From: Apodemus sylvaticus
Taxonomy: Eukaryota; Chordata; Mammalia; Rodentia; Muridae
DNA length: 64,000 nucleotides
Assembly: GCF_947179515.1 (NCBI RefSeq)
Contig: NC_067481.1
Coordinates: 39,533,704 to 39,597,703, forward strand
Direction of reading: 5' to 3'
Every line of letters begins with the position of its first letter. The first letter of the stretch is position 1. The notes below the pieces were generated by a model. It was not told the origin of the DNA and made no database searches. It saw only the letters and a program-made list of their open reading frames with translations. Below, piece after piece: positions 1 through 11,599 of this stretch. Both the position numbers and the translations under genes were made by a program.

Positions 1-60
1 TTTGGGGGTGGGGTAAAAAGAAGGATGTGTTGAAGAAAGTCTCACACCAGTTTCTCAGAG

Positions 61-115
61 TGTGTGTGTGTCTGTGTCTGTGTCTGTGTGTCTGTATCTG
101 TGTGTGTGTCTGTGT
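61..115. repeat. Interrupted (TG)n/(TCTG)n microsatellite
   Basis: TG dinucleotides interrupted by TCTG and TATCTG units, as in an ageing dinucleotide array. Confidence 0.9.
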
Positions 116-654
116 AATGGTCTGGCATTCCAAGCATCTTTTTACTGCGCACCCATATGTTGTTGACTCAGAATTCTCCTTGCTGAGTAATAGCAGGTGA
201 ACTAAACTAAACCTACTTTTTGCAGTCGCAGTAAAGGTGGCCTCCTCCCCATGGTAGGAGATGGTAAAAAACATAGGCTACTCTCTTTTGCTAACACCAG
301 TGCTGAGGTTTACACTCAGGAATCCAATCAGTCACCTGCAGTGCCACCACCCCTCAATGCCGTGATGTGCTTTATGTCATTTCCCTGAATAGTGTCAGAA
401 TGGTGCTAGGTTTCCACCCCAGGCATTTAACACTCAACTCGAGTGCAAGCCTAGCAGCTCCTCAGGCATGTGTATCTGTTCCCTGACTAGACCCTTGAGC
501 CAGCCTTCACTTGCAGAAGGCTCTTCTGGATTCAGAGCCTGCCTTTTTCTTCCTGAGGGGCTGTCTCCAGAAGAGAGGAAGTGGAATGTGGTCCAGCCAC
601 TCAACAGCTCCCATAAATAGTTGGAGGTTGATGTCACTTTTTTCAAATGCATTT

Positions 655-817
655 TGAGTGTGAGGGGGAAGGGAGGGGCATGTACGCACCATGAGATGCT
701 GTGGAGGTCAGAAGACAATGTGAAGAAGTTGTTGGTTTTCTCTTTTCACCATGTGGGTCCCAGCAACCAAACTTGGGTTGTCAGTCATGGTGGCAAATGC
801 CTTTACCTGCTGAACCC
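655..817 (-). mobile_element. B2/B3-family SINE (old, reversed)
   Basis: Reads as a reverse-complemented tRNA-derived SINE. It has the GGAGGTCAGAAGACAA and CACCATGTGGGTCCC blocks and ends in a degraded A-box complement (TTTACCTGCTGAACC). Confidence 0.6.
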
Positions 818-917
818 CTCCGCCTCCCTTCTTTTTTATTTTGGGGTTGCTAGACATGCTGGATTAATTTGTGAGAACGGTAGTATTAATGCTTATTAAA
901 TTTGTCCTGTCTTACAG

Positions 918-1103
918 CTCTGTCAGGTGGTGAGGTTGGTACCTGGAGCCTATTTGGAATATAAGTCTGCTCTATTGAATGAGTGTCACAAGCAAGGAGG
1001 CTTGAGACTAGCACAAGCAAGAGCACTCATCAAGATAGATGTGAACAAAACCCGGAAAATCTATGACTTCCTCATCCGAGAAGGGTACATTACCAAAGCC
1101 TGA
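918..1103 (+). CDS. Tada2a: Tada2a, last coding exon: C-terminal SWIRM domain of transcriptional adaptor 2-alpha
   Basis: The exon starts in phase 0 after the ACAG acceptor and encodes 61 residues plus a TGA stop at 1101-1103. It begins LCQVVRLVPGAYLEYKSAL and ends in RKIYDFLIREGYITKA, which matches the end of mammalian TADA2A (ADA2a) as I know it. This is the C-terminal half of the SWIRM domain, a small helical module found in chromatin proteins that contacts nucleosomal DNA. TADA2A is the adaptor that couples the acetyltransferases GCN5/PCAF to ADA3 in nuclear ATAC-type complexes. The ZZ and SANT domains lie upstream, outside this window. The frame is intact. Assignment rests on sequence identity and on the neighbouring Dusp14 and Synrg, which reproduce the known gene order. 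Confidence 0.95.
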   Translation, partial: LCQVVRLVPGAYLEYKSALLNECHKQGGLRLAQARALIKIDVNKTRKIYDFLIREGYITKA

Positions 1104-1778
1104 GTCTCTGTGCTTGGCGGTGCAAGCCAGAACAATGGAATGTGGCCAGTCAAAGGGCAGTGTACACATTCCAGAGACTTGTGCTTGAGTTGCCTTCTTA
1201 CCAAGAAAAGGAGAGACACTGGGAGTCTAAGGGTGAGATAACCGCCTTCTTCTCTGCCCTCTGTAAAGCGCTCCTATTGTGATACAATGCTCAGAGTGTG
1301 CTCACCGAGTTATTACTAAACTTCAATGAGCATTCGCTCCCAGCACCTCTTGTAAGTCAGACAAGGGCCACACACAGGACCTCATGTCAAGGCTGCGGTG
1401 GAAATAGAAGGGAACCAAGCCACAGCATTTCATCCCAAGAGGCCAGCTCAGACCCACGCAATAGAAAGTAAAGTTTACTCACTCTGCCTTCCCATCTTGC
1501 AGGCAGATTTTAAATGAAGGTTTTTAGAGCATAGGAAAGCCTTTCTTCCAAGGATTTTTTTTCTTTTTTTATGCTGACATCTTAGTTTATAAGATGAAGA
1601 GGTGGAACTCTCCCCCATGATGGTCTGTCTGAAACTTCATTTTAACTGTAATGTCTTGCTTTGTACTTTGCAGTCTGGCTGTCTGATGTGCAGTCGACTC
1701 TTGAGGAGGTGGCACCGGATATAAAATGTCTCTGTTATTTTTAGAATTAATGGATTAAAATGTTTTGCTATTTAATTT
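1104..1778 (+). other. Tada2a: Tada2a 3'UTR
   Basis: Non-coding sequence from the stop codon to a predicted cleavage site about 15-20 bases after the ATTAAA at 1754-1759. No SINE is visible inside it, as expected for a transcribed, constrained UTR. Confidence 0.75.
1754..1759 (+). terminator. Tada2a: Tada2a poly(A) signal ATTAAA
   Basis: This is the common ATTAAA variant hexamer. It is followed by a T/GT-rich element (about 1762-1790, including GTGGGTGTGTC) suitable as the downstream cleavage-factor site. Confidence 0.75.
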
Positions 1779-3283
1779 GTGGGTGTGTCAGATATTCTGG
1801 TACCTTAAGCACAACTTGGGTTGTTGGATGTTCGCCTCAACACGCTGCACTGTCTCTGCTTACACGTGTATCCCGTGTCCTGGTCTCACCTTTTTACCCT
1901 GGGTTTCCCAGGATTCCAGACCCATGAGGATGGAGGTGATGTAACTAACCCAGCTCTGCTTCGATTCAGACCTGAACCCTAATTCTCAGTGGTGAAAGGC
2001 TAGCCTGCAATAAAAGCTGCTTTTCAAACACAAGTAAAGCCGCTTGCTATGAGACGCACCCGCTGTGGGGTGAGTCGTTCCGCCACATCTGAAACGTGGT
2101 CCTCAAGCCAAGCACACAGTCACGGGTATCTCACGTCTGCTGCAAGGTAGGTATAACTTAGACTGTGCACAAATCACCCCCAGTACCTAATTCTTTCACT
2201 CCTTAAACGTTCAAACATCCAGTGAGGATGTGCTTTGTCAGACTTGTAACTGATAGAAATGTGTATGTAACTTGCTAATAGATATCCAGAGAATGAGAAA
2301 TTAGTACACATTTGACAGTTCATGGGCCAGGGGGGCTTGGCATGACCTAGAGTGTCCGTTCTTCTCTTCCACCACTCTGAAGAGCAGACAAGCAGACGTG
2401 TGCATCGGGCTGATGCAGCACTTCTGCCCAACTAGCACCTTCCTGGCTGGAAAAGAGCAACTTCCTGTCCTTAAAAGGGACAACGTTTTTGTCTTATTGC
2501 TTGTTTCAATTTTGTTTCTTTTCTTTTTAAAGCAAACTTGAAGTTGGGTGAGCAGGATCTGGTGGGGGGAGCTGGAGGAGGAGAAGTAAGATCGAAATAA
2601 ATGAGAAAATGTTTTTAAAAGGACAACTTGTGGAAATGGTTTTCTTTCCTTGGTAGTCGTTTCTTCTTAGAAAATGCATTTTATCATACCATCAACCCTG
2701 GTTGGTTATAAACAGACTCCATTCCACTGTGAAAGGTAATCACTGTTCTGAGACTTGGGATACAGTAGACTCCAGTGTTTGGTGATATTTGCTGTGGTGT
2801 GAAGAGTTTTAATCTTGATTAAGAAAAGCTTCCTGAAATGAGGGCTTTTGAGGCTGAGATGAAAGGAGGGGGGATGGCAGATGGAAGTGGGGAGCTGTTC
2901 TAGACAGAGAGGAGGGTGGGGTGTCGGCAGCAGTGGGAGGGAGGGAATCGACCAAGAGATCTGGCTAGGACACGGGCAGCTGTGGCCTCCCAGTTGGGAG
3001 GCTGGTAGGACAGACTGAAACCTGAGGAGCAGCGGCATGCTAGAGAGTGCTTGGGGATTTGTACACATGGTGAGGAATGGGGTGAAAGATGGAGCCGTCG
3101 TTGCACGTCTCTAGACTTCAGGGTTACCGAGCCCAACTTTCTATAATTTCAGGCCTTGTGTTGTGAAATTTCTCAAAGGTTTAGCCTTATTTCGAGTAAG
3201 GAGTTGTTGTCCTGTTTGGGGAGAGGGTATTTTGTTTTTGGAGGGGAATTTTTTTGGTCTTGTTTTTATTTGTTTATTTTCTA

Positions 3284-3397
3284 ATTTGGAGACATGGTCT
3301 TACTGTATAGCCCAAGCTGGTCTTGAATTTGTAATCCTTCTGCCTCAGTCTCCCGGGTGCTGGGTTATGGGAATGCATCCATGCCCATGCCTTGTGA
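3284..3397 (-). mobile_element. Old B1 SINE (reversed)
   Basis: Diverged B1 complement: GAGACATGGTCTTACTGTATAG, then a CTTGAATTTGTAATCCT block, then CTGCCTCAGTCTCCCGG. Confidence 0.65.
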
Positions 3398-4452
3398 CTG
3401 TGGTTCCCCAAGGAACTAGAAGTGGAACAGGTCTCGCTTTTGCCTGGCTAGCGCTACATTTCCAGTCATGGAGCCCCTGGACTGGAGTTAACTGGATCAC
3501 TCTCCTTTGCATTTATTTTAGAAAAACACTTACTGAATTTGCTATGGCTGCCCCAGTTTCCATCTGTGTTCTTAACACCTAGACTGTCTACCAAGTACCG
3601 GCAGGAGGCCTTTCGTTAACATTGTGTGCTTCTCTGCAGCCACATAGGGTTGGCTGAGAGCCAGCTACACTGATAGTGCCTGCTCCTGTCTCCGATCAGT
3701 TCAGAAAAGAGTTTACTCTCCAAATTTCAACCCCTCTGCTTCTGCCTCCCAAGTATTGGGATCACAGCTGTGATCCACGGCACCTGCTCACCCATCTGTT
3801 TTAAAGGATGCCTTTGGGAATACCTTCAAGATACATACTGTGTTGTTCACAAAATACACAAAACCCAATCCTACAATTTATGATGTGTATGGCATCTTAT
3901 GTTTGAATTGCTAATCTGTACCTGTTTTCCTTTCTATCATACTTAGCCACAGGTAGACAGCCTCTACCAGATCACCCCAAAAGAACCAGTCCAGGTACAA
4001 TGCTAAGATTTAAAAGGTTTCTTTTTAGTGGGATTCTAGCTCTCTGAGTTCCACCAGCCCTGTGAAGTCTTGAGGAAAGTAAACAGGATCTTCGCTAAAG
4101 TAGGGTCAGAGCAGTTGGGAGAATCATAGCCGTTCGATTAGTTAGGGACTGAGATTAAACAGTAAGGAACAGGATGTGTGCAGTGATATCTGCTATCCAG
4201 CACTCATGAGGCAGAGGCAGGAGCATTGCTGCCTTTGAGGCCAGCTTGGTTTTCACATTCAGTTTCCCTATCTAATGGCAGGGAAGCTCTTATTGATTGT
4301 CCTGGCTTCCAGTGTTTGAGATGTTCTACAATGGAAATGTACTAACTGCCCTTTGATTTCTGTTGACCCAGCATTCCAGTGACATAGATAATTGCAGGAA
4401 GAGATGAATTTGACATTAAAACATTAAAATCTCTTCCTCACAATGAGTTTTT

Positions 4453-4464
4453 CTTTTCTTTCTT

Positions 4465-4496
<32 letters not shown>
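4453..4496. repeat. (TC)n microsatellite
   Basis: Pyrimidine-only CT/TTTC run abutting a reversed B1. It probably expanded from the poly(A) side of that SINE. Confidence 0.9.
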
Positions 4497-4591
4497 AAGA
4501 AAGGGTTTCTCAGTGTTGCCCTTGCTGTCCTCAAACTCAGAGATCTCCTAGGCTCTGCTGGTATTAAAAGCAAGCCCCGCCACTGCCAGGC
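4497..4591 (-). mobile_element. B1 SINE (reversed)
   Basis: B1 complement with the AAGGGTTTCTCAGTG start, the CCTCAAACTCAGAGATCTC middle and the CCGCCACTGCCAGGC end. Confidence 0.8.
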
Positions 4592-5106
4592 TATGATGAG
4601 TTTCTTGTTATACAAGTGTCTTGTTATTAGATTCCTCTCCTACTGAGAACAGGAATGAAGTAGAGTAAAGAATACACTTATTCCTAAAAGTTTTAAAACC
4701 CAATACCAAAAAAAAAAAAAAAAAAAGAATCCAACAGATGTAACCTTGAAGGTCACTTGTGCTGGACTTATATTTGGAAACCCTAAGGTTAATTTTTGCC
4801 AGCCCATGTTGTCCTGTGTCCTTTAGGGCCAGATAATTGAGTCTGATGCACTTGACTATCTACTTCAGAGTACAGTAGGTAGGTTTCTTTGGCATCAGAC
4901 TGAATTGTTAGGCTGAATTAATCTTGCATTCTTTACCATGCAAACCTTTTCAGTTTGTATTAGACTCTCCTGTGGTCTGAGGCCTTGACAAAATTCCAGT
5001 GACTTACTAATAAGCCTCTGTCCATAGTTAACAGGGGACAAAATCAGCATCTTAGGAAGTGTGGGAAGACGCTGCCATGGAAGCAGCGGGGTGAAATGTG
5101 GGAAGA

Positions 5107-5299
5107 GCTGGAGATGGAGCTCAGTTGGTGGTGTGCATGAGTCCCCTGGGTTCAGGGCCCAGCACGGCATAACGGGTGGTGGTGCATACCTATAATTTCC
5201 AGATTCAGGAGGGGGAGGTAGGATCAGAAGTTAAAGGTCAATATTGAGCTACAAATAGTGTTAAAGGCCAGCCTGGGCTACATAAAACCCTGTCTCCAA
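5107..5299 (+). mobile_element. B4-like composite SINE (ID + B1 halves)
   Basis: The left half reads like a decayed ID/tRNA-Ala part (GATGGAGCTCAGTTGG, GGGTTCAGGGCCCAGCAC). The right half is B1-like and ends in GGGCTACATAAAACCCTGTC. This order is typical of B4. Confidence 0.65.
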
Positions 5300-5302
5300 A
5301 AA

Positions 5303-5583
5303 GAAGACTGGGAGATGACTCATTTGGTAAAGTGCTTGCCTGGCACAGGGACCTGAGTTTTGATCTCCAGCAGTCACATAAAATGCTAGGAACAGCAACA
5401 TGAGCCTGTAGGTGCTGGGGAAGCAGAGAGGTGGGTCCAGGGGCTTGCTGGCCAGTAGACTTAACCAAATGGGTGAGTCTCACTGAGAGACTGTCTCAAT
5501 AAAACAAGGTGGAGAGTAGTGATTGGGGCAGACACTCTGGTCTCCGGGTGCTCCTGTGCATACATGAATAATGTGCACACACT
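5303..5583 (+). mobile_element. Rodent tRNA-derived SINE (B4/RSINE type)
   Basis: Starts with a GACTGGGAGATGACTCA A-box region. It has the GGGGCTTGCTGGCCAGTAGAC and GAGACTGTCTCAATAAAA blocks characteristic of this old rodent family, and ends in a CACAC tail. Confidence 0.6.
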
Positions 5584-7102
5584 TAAGCCAACCCTTTCTT
5601 AGAATGCCGAACTGTCATCTTTAGCAGGCTGACAGCCAAGTTCCAGCTCTTGACACGCCTAATGCATCTCTCTGGAGGATTGTGTTGAGTGCATTCTCCC
5701 TCAGATTTTGAGTAATCTGTTCTCTTAGTGAACACCAGAAAACTATCCTGTGCCTCCTTTCCATTACCACTTTTCATTTACAAAATTCCTTTAAAACAAC
5801 AACAAAAAGCATTGTAAGAGATAAAGCAAAGATGAGTTGTTGGCAGTAGAACTTAATGTGTAAGTATCACCTGTGTGGAAACTCTGAGGAGTCTGTTTTT
5901 GGTATAGTCCTTTATATTAGTAATAGAAAGTTGTCAGAGTGAAATGGGCAGTTTCCAGGTGACTCATTAAACCTCCACTATCCCCCCCTCCCAAAAAAAA
6001 ACTATCTAAAGGAATTGAAACACATAGAAAGGCTTTGATAAGCCCAGCTCCAGGGTACAAAGGGCTTGGCAATGGGTGGGCTGACTTGACTGAAAGTTTT
6101 GACAGCAAGATGAAGTAGACAGTAAGATATGAAGATCTTTGCTGGAGGCAGGTGTTAGTGTCTCCACCTGTTTCCACCTTTGTCCCTGTCACAAGCCTTG
6201 TCTTAACCAAGGCAAGCTGCAGCAAATAGAGCTAATCTGCCAGACCTAGTGGTCATTAGCTAAGCAATGTTAGCTTCACCTGGCTTCCCACCCCATCAAG
6301 AAGATCTTTGCCTGGTTCTGGTCATGCAGAGCTGCAGATCCAGGCTTCCTGCCAGCTCTTAAGTCAAGGTATGGGTTTTAACTTCATGAACCAAAGCAAA
6401 AACAGCTTTTCAAAGTCTTCCAGGAGCGCCTCCGCCCCCAACAACTGCAGAGAAGAAGGCGTTTGTGGGAGAGAAGGATAGCTATAGACGTCATTGCATC
6501 ATCCAGATCCCAGCTGTGACCTGGCTCAGAGTTTTCCAGTTAAAAATAACCATGGCTTAGACTTGGGAAGAAAAAAGTAAACTGTTGCATCTCCATGGAA
6601 ACCAGTGGGGGTGAAGCACTGGCTTTTCAGCACATGTAACAAGATGGGGTGGATGAAGAGGCCAGAAAAGTATAAGCCCTGTGATGAAAGGTGATACCCC
6701 TAATTAGCATCCAGGATGTAGTCAGAGACAGCCCCAGGGCTTTGCAAGAAGGATCTGTTTACAAGCAAGTATGCATCTTGGGCCTTTTCAAGTCTACTGG
6801 AGTCTTCCAGCCTTCCTGTAGCAGATTTGCTAGTGTTTAGCAAAGGGCAGATGAACAGTAGGTGCTATAGTACAATCCCAGAATCTCTGCTGCCCTGTCA
6901 AGCAGAGACCTTCATTTACATATTCAGCAGCTTGAGATGGCACAGATCGGATTTCATAACCAAAGGGGAGTCTCCAGACTTCAGAGCTGACGTGTACATT
7001 TGTTTCTCTTTAGCAGGACCAGGTTTTTCCTCTTCTGGTGTTTTAGGAAATGATGTAAAGCATTGTTAATTATCTTAGACGTCGTTAAAGGGGTGTCTCC
7101 TG

Positions 7103-7240
7103 AGGGGCATGGCTATGCACACCTTTACTCCCCAGGACTAGGGAGGCAGAGGCAGACCAAAGGACAGCCTGGTCTATATGGCAAGTTTCAGGACAGCCCA
7201 GGGTACATAGTGAGACCTCCCCACCCAAAAAAAGAAAAAA
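7103..7240 (+). mobile_element. B1 SINE
   Basis: Diverged B1: ATGGCTATGCACACCTTTA, GGAGGCAGAGGCAGACC and GACAGCCCAGGGTACATAG, then an A-rich tail. Confidence 0.75.
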
Positions 7241-7344
7241 CAATGTCTCTTACCATCTGTGGAATAGTCACCACTGTGGGTAACTTATTCGGGGCAATTA
7301 CCTTAGTTTTTCATTCCTTTTTTTAAAAATAATTCGCAAATTTA

Positions 7345-7557
7345 GGTTTATTTTATTATTCTGTACAAATAAGTGTTTTACAAGCATGTATGTATGTACA
7401 CTGTGTGCCTGGTGCCAGTGAAGGTCAGAAGAGCGTATCAGATCCAGAACTGGAATTATGGATGGTTGTGAGCCACCATTTGTGTTCTGGGAACTGAACC
7501 AGAGTCCTCTGCAAGAACAATATGTGCTCTTAGCCATTGATCCATCCCTCCACCCCA
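7345..7557 (-). mobile_element. B3 SINE (reversed)
   Basis: B3 complement: GGTTGTGAGCCACC, CTGGGAACTGAACC, and ends CTTAGCCATTGATCCATCC. Confidence 0.8.
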
Positions 7558-7693
7558 GCACTGGTGTTTAAATAGAGTTTATACAGCAAATTACAGGAGG
7601 AGGGATATTGTGCACTATTGGCTTTTGGCAAGTGTTTTCTTTATTTGGTATATTGGAAAGATTTGCACAGTAGTCACTGTTCACTATTGTTTC

Positions 7694-7794
7694 TTTTGAG
7701 GTGTGTTGTTAGAACCTCAAACTTGCAGTGCTGAGGCTGGCCTTGAGCTCTTGATTCTCCTGCCCCTACCTCTCAAGTGCTAAGATCACCAACC
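7694..7794 (-). mobile_element. Old B1-related SINE (reversed)
   Basis: Very diverged B1 complement recognisable by GCTGAGGCTGGCCTTGAGCTC and CTCAAGTGCTAAGATCACC. Confidence 0.5.
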
Positions 7795-8319
7795 TTTTCT
7801 ACCATCCCTAGTTTTCTTGTTCCTCATTTATTAACAATATAACCTTAGACCATATTCTTCACTTTTCAAGTCTGAAGCGTGGCTGGATTTGGCAAAGATC
7901 AAGTCGGACAAAGCATATAAGATCGCTGGTATCTTCCCTTCCCAGGGAACCTTTGACAGTGTAACTGTAGCCAAGCACGAAAACGAATAGTATACTTGTA
8001 TGGTATAATTCAGATCATGCTAGAATCACTCAGGGTCATACAGAGGTGCACTAAAATTTGAAAGATACAGAACAGAGACTAAAGCAGATGTGAATTTGCC
8101 AAGGATGCTGTTTATTTTGGAATCCTGCATCATTACCACACCCCTAGCATTGATTTAAGGCCAGAGAGTAGGGACAGATTTTGAATTACCTTGTTATTCT
8201 AGGCATGTTGTAATGCCCCTCATATTGAGTACCTCAGGAAGCTTGAAAATTATACAGTGGTGTGCAGCAGGATTGTAACTATTAAACCACTGCAAATCTC
8301 AAATATGAAAAGGCACAGT

Positions 8320-8385
8320 GATCCAGTGGCCTAATGGATAACTCATTAGCCTGGGGAGCTGGGCTCAAGCCCTAGATTCACAGGA
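8320..8385 (+). pseudogene. tRNA-Arg-derived pseudogene / relic
   Basis: The 5' third carries an intact tRNA-Arg-type A box, GTGGCCTAATGGATAA (8326-8341). The following GCTGGG anticodon-arm side also matches the vertebrate tRNA-Arg family with a CCG anticodon. The anticodon loop has become CTGGGGA and the T arm no longer matches GGTTCGANTCC, so it should not fold or function as a tRNA. There is no SINE body downstream. A B1 starts immediately after it, at about 8397. Confidence 0.65.
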
Positions 8386-8396
8386 AGGTTACTTTG

Positions 8397-8510
8397 CTGG
8401 GTGTGATAGGTGGCAAATGCCTTTAACCCCAGCACTTGGGATGCAGAGTCAGGAGAATCTCTGAGTTCCACGCTAGTCAGGGCTACATACTAAGACCCTA
8501 TCTTAAGAAA
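8397..8510 (+). mobile_element. B1 SINE
   Basis: B1: CTGGGTGTGATAGGTGGC, CCCAGCACTTGGGATGCAG and AGGGCTACATACTAAGACC, then a short A tail. Confidence 0.8.
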
Positions 8511-8519
8511 AAAAAGGGG

Positions 8520-8675
8520 GGGCTGGAGAGATGGCTCAGGGTTCAATTCCCAGCATCCACACAGCAGACCATGCCTATCTTCTGTAACTCCAGCTCCAGA
8601 GAATCCAACACTCTCACACAGACATACATGCATGCAAAACACCAATGAACACAAAATAATACATTTAAAAAAAGA
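8520..8675 (+). mobile_element. B3 SINE with internal deletion
   Basis: Starts GGCTGGAGAGATGGCTCAGG and jumps straight to GTTCAATTCCCAGCA, so the anticodon-arm segment is missing. The tail has ACATACATGCATGCAAAAC. Confidence 0.8.
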
Positions 8676-8814
8676 GGAAAAGCACCCTAAAATTAAACTT
8701 TGTACACTGAGAACCTTGTTCACTACTGTTCTGTCTCAAGGATGACCTCAAAGCTGGGCCAATTTGTCAACCAGAGGCTGGGACGTGAATAGAAAGAAGA
8801 TGCATTCTTTTTTA

Positions 8815-8820
8815 ATTAAA

Positions 8821-8851
<31 letters not shown>

Positions 8852-9018
8852 GATGCCTGAGAAGGTTGGGAGAGGGCACTAGAAGAGGGCATTGAATCCC
8901 ACATAGCTGGATTTGTAGGCAGTTGTTAGCTGCCCAAGGTGGATGCCAGGACCAAACTAGGAGCCTCCCTCCGGGAGAAGAGTATACGTTCTTAACTGCT
9001 GAGCCATCTCTCCAACCC
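8815..9018 (-). mobile_element. B3 SINE (reversed) with (TG)n tail
   Basis: B3 complement ending CTTAACTGCTGAGCCATCTC. Its 3' tail (left edge) has become a pure TG array at 8821-8848. Confidence 0.85.
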
Positions 9019-9356
9019 TGCACACATTCTTCTTAGGAGACACATGGCAGTCAACGCAAAAAACAGTCACTGCCCAAGCAGCTGAGAATATTCTGGGGGA
9101 GGAAGACACCAGAGTGGAATCAGAGTAGAAGTCTTCAGCCCCTGCTCTCTGTGTCTACCCAGGTCTCCCTCTGAAGGCACTGCACTGCCCCAAAGTACCA
9201 CAAGTGGTTGTGTCCAGGAGGACCCAAACCTTGGCTGGGAACCTATAGCCTGTACTTTTGTAACTGATGGCTCCTAAAGTAATTGATATCCAATAAACAC
9301 ATATTTATAGTCTAGAAAGTGCCTATCCATTTGCTATATGTAACTATTTAAATTTG

Positions 9357-9463
9357 AAGTGGCACAGGCCATAAATCCTGGCACTGGGAAGGCAGAGGCT
9401 CTGTGAGTTTGAGGCTAGAGGCTATCCAGGGCTACACAATAAAACCCTGTCAAAAAAATCCTT
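9357..9463 (+). mobile_element. B1 SINE
   Basis: B1 with GGCACTGGGAAGGCAGAGG and CCAGGGCTACACAATAAAACC, then an A tail. Confidence 0.75.
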
Positions 9464-9467
9464 CTTT

Positions 9468-9663
9468 GGGGGCTGTCGAGAAAGCAGTTAAGAGCATTGT
9501 TAAAGAAGCCCTAGGTTCAACACTCAGCACCCGCATGGCGCCTCACAAACACCTGTAAGTACAGTTCTAGGGGATTGGCTGCCCTCTTCTAGACCCTCTG
9601 TGAGCACTGGGCACCCACGTGGTGACAGACGTACATGTAGAGGAAACACCCATACAGATTAAA
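9468..9663 (+). mobile_element. B3 SINE
   Basis: tRNA-like head GGGGCTGTCGAGAAAGCAG, then CACTCAGCACCCGCATGGCG and a tail with AAACACCCATACAGATTAAA. Confidence 0.7.
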
Positions 9664-9683
9664 TGGATACATTTGAACTTACC

Positions 9684-9795
9684 AAGCTGAGGGATATAGT
9701 TCAGTTGGTACAGTGCCTGCTGTCTATGAACAAGGACCTTAGGTTCAATCACTGGTACAAATGAATGAATGAATGAATGAATGAATGAATGAATT
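9684..9795 (+). mobile_element. ID element with (ATGA)n tail
   Basis: Short BC1/ID-type SINE (GAGGGATATAGTTCAGTTGG, GGTTCAATCACTGGTAC). Its 3' tail has expanded to an ATGA tetranucleotide array from about 9752. Confidence 0.75.
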
Positions 9796-10192
9796 TGAAT
9801 CAACTAAAAAGGACTAACACTAGAAAATGAGTCCCTTGGTCACACACAGGCTGCATATCAAAGGCGTAGCAGCCAGCAAAGGCTCTTGGGGCTCCTGCAT
9901 TTTACAGAGAAGATAGTTCAGCCATCCTTTCTACTTAACTCTAGATCATTAGCACACACTACACAGAGAAGGGTCTCTGCATGAGCTTGCCTCTCCCCTC
10001 GAGGTTAGGGTGTGGCTTTTCCTGGGAGGCTTATATGCCATAATCCATAGAAGATGTCCTGCTCCTTGTCATCACCTAGAACTTACTCATGTGTAAGTAA
10101 TAATGTAAGCAAAAATGAGCCCAACAAACAATTGGCTGGAATTTAAGGAGGAGTGTGACTGCTGTCAAAGTCATCAAGTGACTGAAGGACTG

Positions 10193-10383
10193 TAGGTTCT
10201 CAACCCGAGGGCCAAGACCCTTTCACACGGGTTGCTACAGCAGATATCCTTCATGTCAGATATTTACAGTAGCAAAATTATGCTTATAAAGTAGCAACAA
10301 AACTAGCATTGTGGTGGGGGGGGCACTGCAACATGAGGGACTGTATTAATGGGTGGCAGCACTGGGGCAGTGGAGAAGCACTG
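10193..10383 (+). mobile_element. URR1-like hAT non-autonomous DNA transposon
   Basis: Carries TAGGTTCTCAACC at the left, with AAAGTAGCAACAAAA and GCAACATGAGGGACTGTATTA in the body. The right terminal repeat is degraded (GGAGAAGCACTG). Confidence 0.7.
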
Positions 10384-11112
10384 TAGAGGACATGCAGCAT
10401 TCAATCACTTCCAGTCAAGATTTTGCTAGTTTTACACTATTGTTGTCAAAAGCAGGTCATGAGGCAAACTGCTGGAATAATATAGTGCCAGGAAGATGTC
10501 TTCCCCAAGCAGTTTAAACGCGATACTTTAGCCTAATCTTAGTCTACTTGTGTCCTTAGATTAAAAGGTTAATTTTTGCCTACTTTTAAACTTTTAAAGC
10601 GCTGATGCTTTTTATGGCATCAAATCTCCTTAGTCTAGGCCATCTTAGCTCTCCCTGGCTTATCACTAAAATGCCTCTGGTGTTATATTTTCATCTGGGA
10701 AACAGACAAAAACTTCTAGATATTCCAGCACCCACAAAAAGACTGAATCCGGTTGGCCAATAGAGATTTTTTTTTTTTTTAAAAAAAGAAAAAGTAAAAC
10801 AAAAAATCTCCAGGTTTTACTTGAAGATGTTAGAGGCTCTTAAGAAAGCTCTAAGTGTGGTGTGCTCCTCCTCTGCCCCTCCCCCAAATCCAAGAATACT
10901 AGTTTGACTTCTGCAGTTCTGATGTCAGCGATTTGCTACAGCGAGGGCATGGCTTGGGCAAGCAAAGGACCGAGCGCAAAGTCAGGACTCCTGGAGTGTG
11001 ACTCACAGCAGAGGCTGGCGGAAGTAGTTTCTACTGCTCTTGTCGCCCCTCAGTTCTGCTGGCAAAGGGAAGAGCAGGGTGGCGCTCAAGCTAAAGAAAG
11101 TCATCCATTCAT

Positions 11113-11115
11113 TAC

Positions 11116-11181
<66 letters not shown>
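11113..11181. repeat. (AG)n microsatellite
   Basis: Nearly pure GA array of more than 30 units, about 0.5 kb upstream of the Dusp14 CpG island. It is long enough to be polymorphic. Confidence 0.95.
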
Positions 11182-11184
<3 letters not shown>

Positions 11185-11359
11185 AAGCGTTGAGAGCAAA
11201 TAAATCTCAAGGGATCTACGAGTCAGCCAAGTTGTACCTAAGAGTATGGGTGGGTACTGTCTACATGTCAGTGGTTTAGGGGTCCTTGGAATTTCCCCAG
11301 TTACTGTAACTTCCCTCATCTGTCAATCAAAATCCACCCAGCAGTTGAGAGAAGAATTA

Positions 11360-11475
11360 GTTAGGGCGTGGTGGTGTGCACCTTTAATAGGGAGATAAAG
11401 GCAGAGGCAAGCAGCTCTCAGAGTTCAAAGCCAACCTGGTCTACATAGTGAGATCCTGTCTCAACAAACAAGCAA
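11360..11475 (+). mobile_element. B1 SINE
   Basis: B1: GGGCGTGGTGGTGTGCACC, GGCAGAGGCAAGCAG and CTACATAGTGAGATCCTGTC, then an A tail. Confidence 0.8.
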
Positions 11476-11599
11476 AATAAAAAGAGTTTGCCTTCACCCT
11501 TGGGTTCGCACCTGGGGCTGTCTCGCCTGGGGGAGGAGGTGGAGGTGGCTGAGAGGCGGTGATTAGTCACTGGCTGCAGCGCTCACACCTCTTACACCA

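Larger units (their letters stand above)
1..917 (+). other. Tada2a: Last intron of Tada2a (3' part)
   Basis: This intronic sequence ends in a clear acceptor (pyrimidine-rich tract, then ACAG at 914-917) before the last coding exon. It holds a TG/TCTG simple repeat (61-115) and a reversed tRNA-derived SINE (about 655-817). I see no other exon in it. Confidence 0.85.

Noticed and set aside
10862..11279. Open frames with long Glu-Arg runs.
   Set aside because: They are translations of the (AG)n microsatellite.
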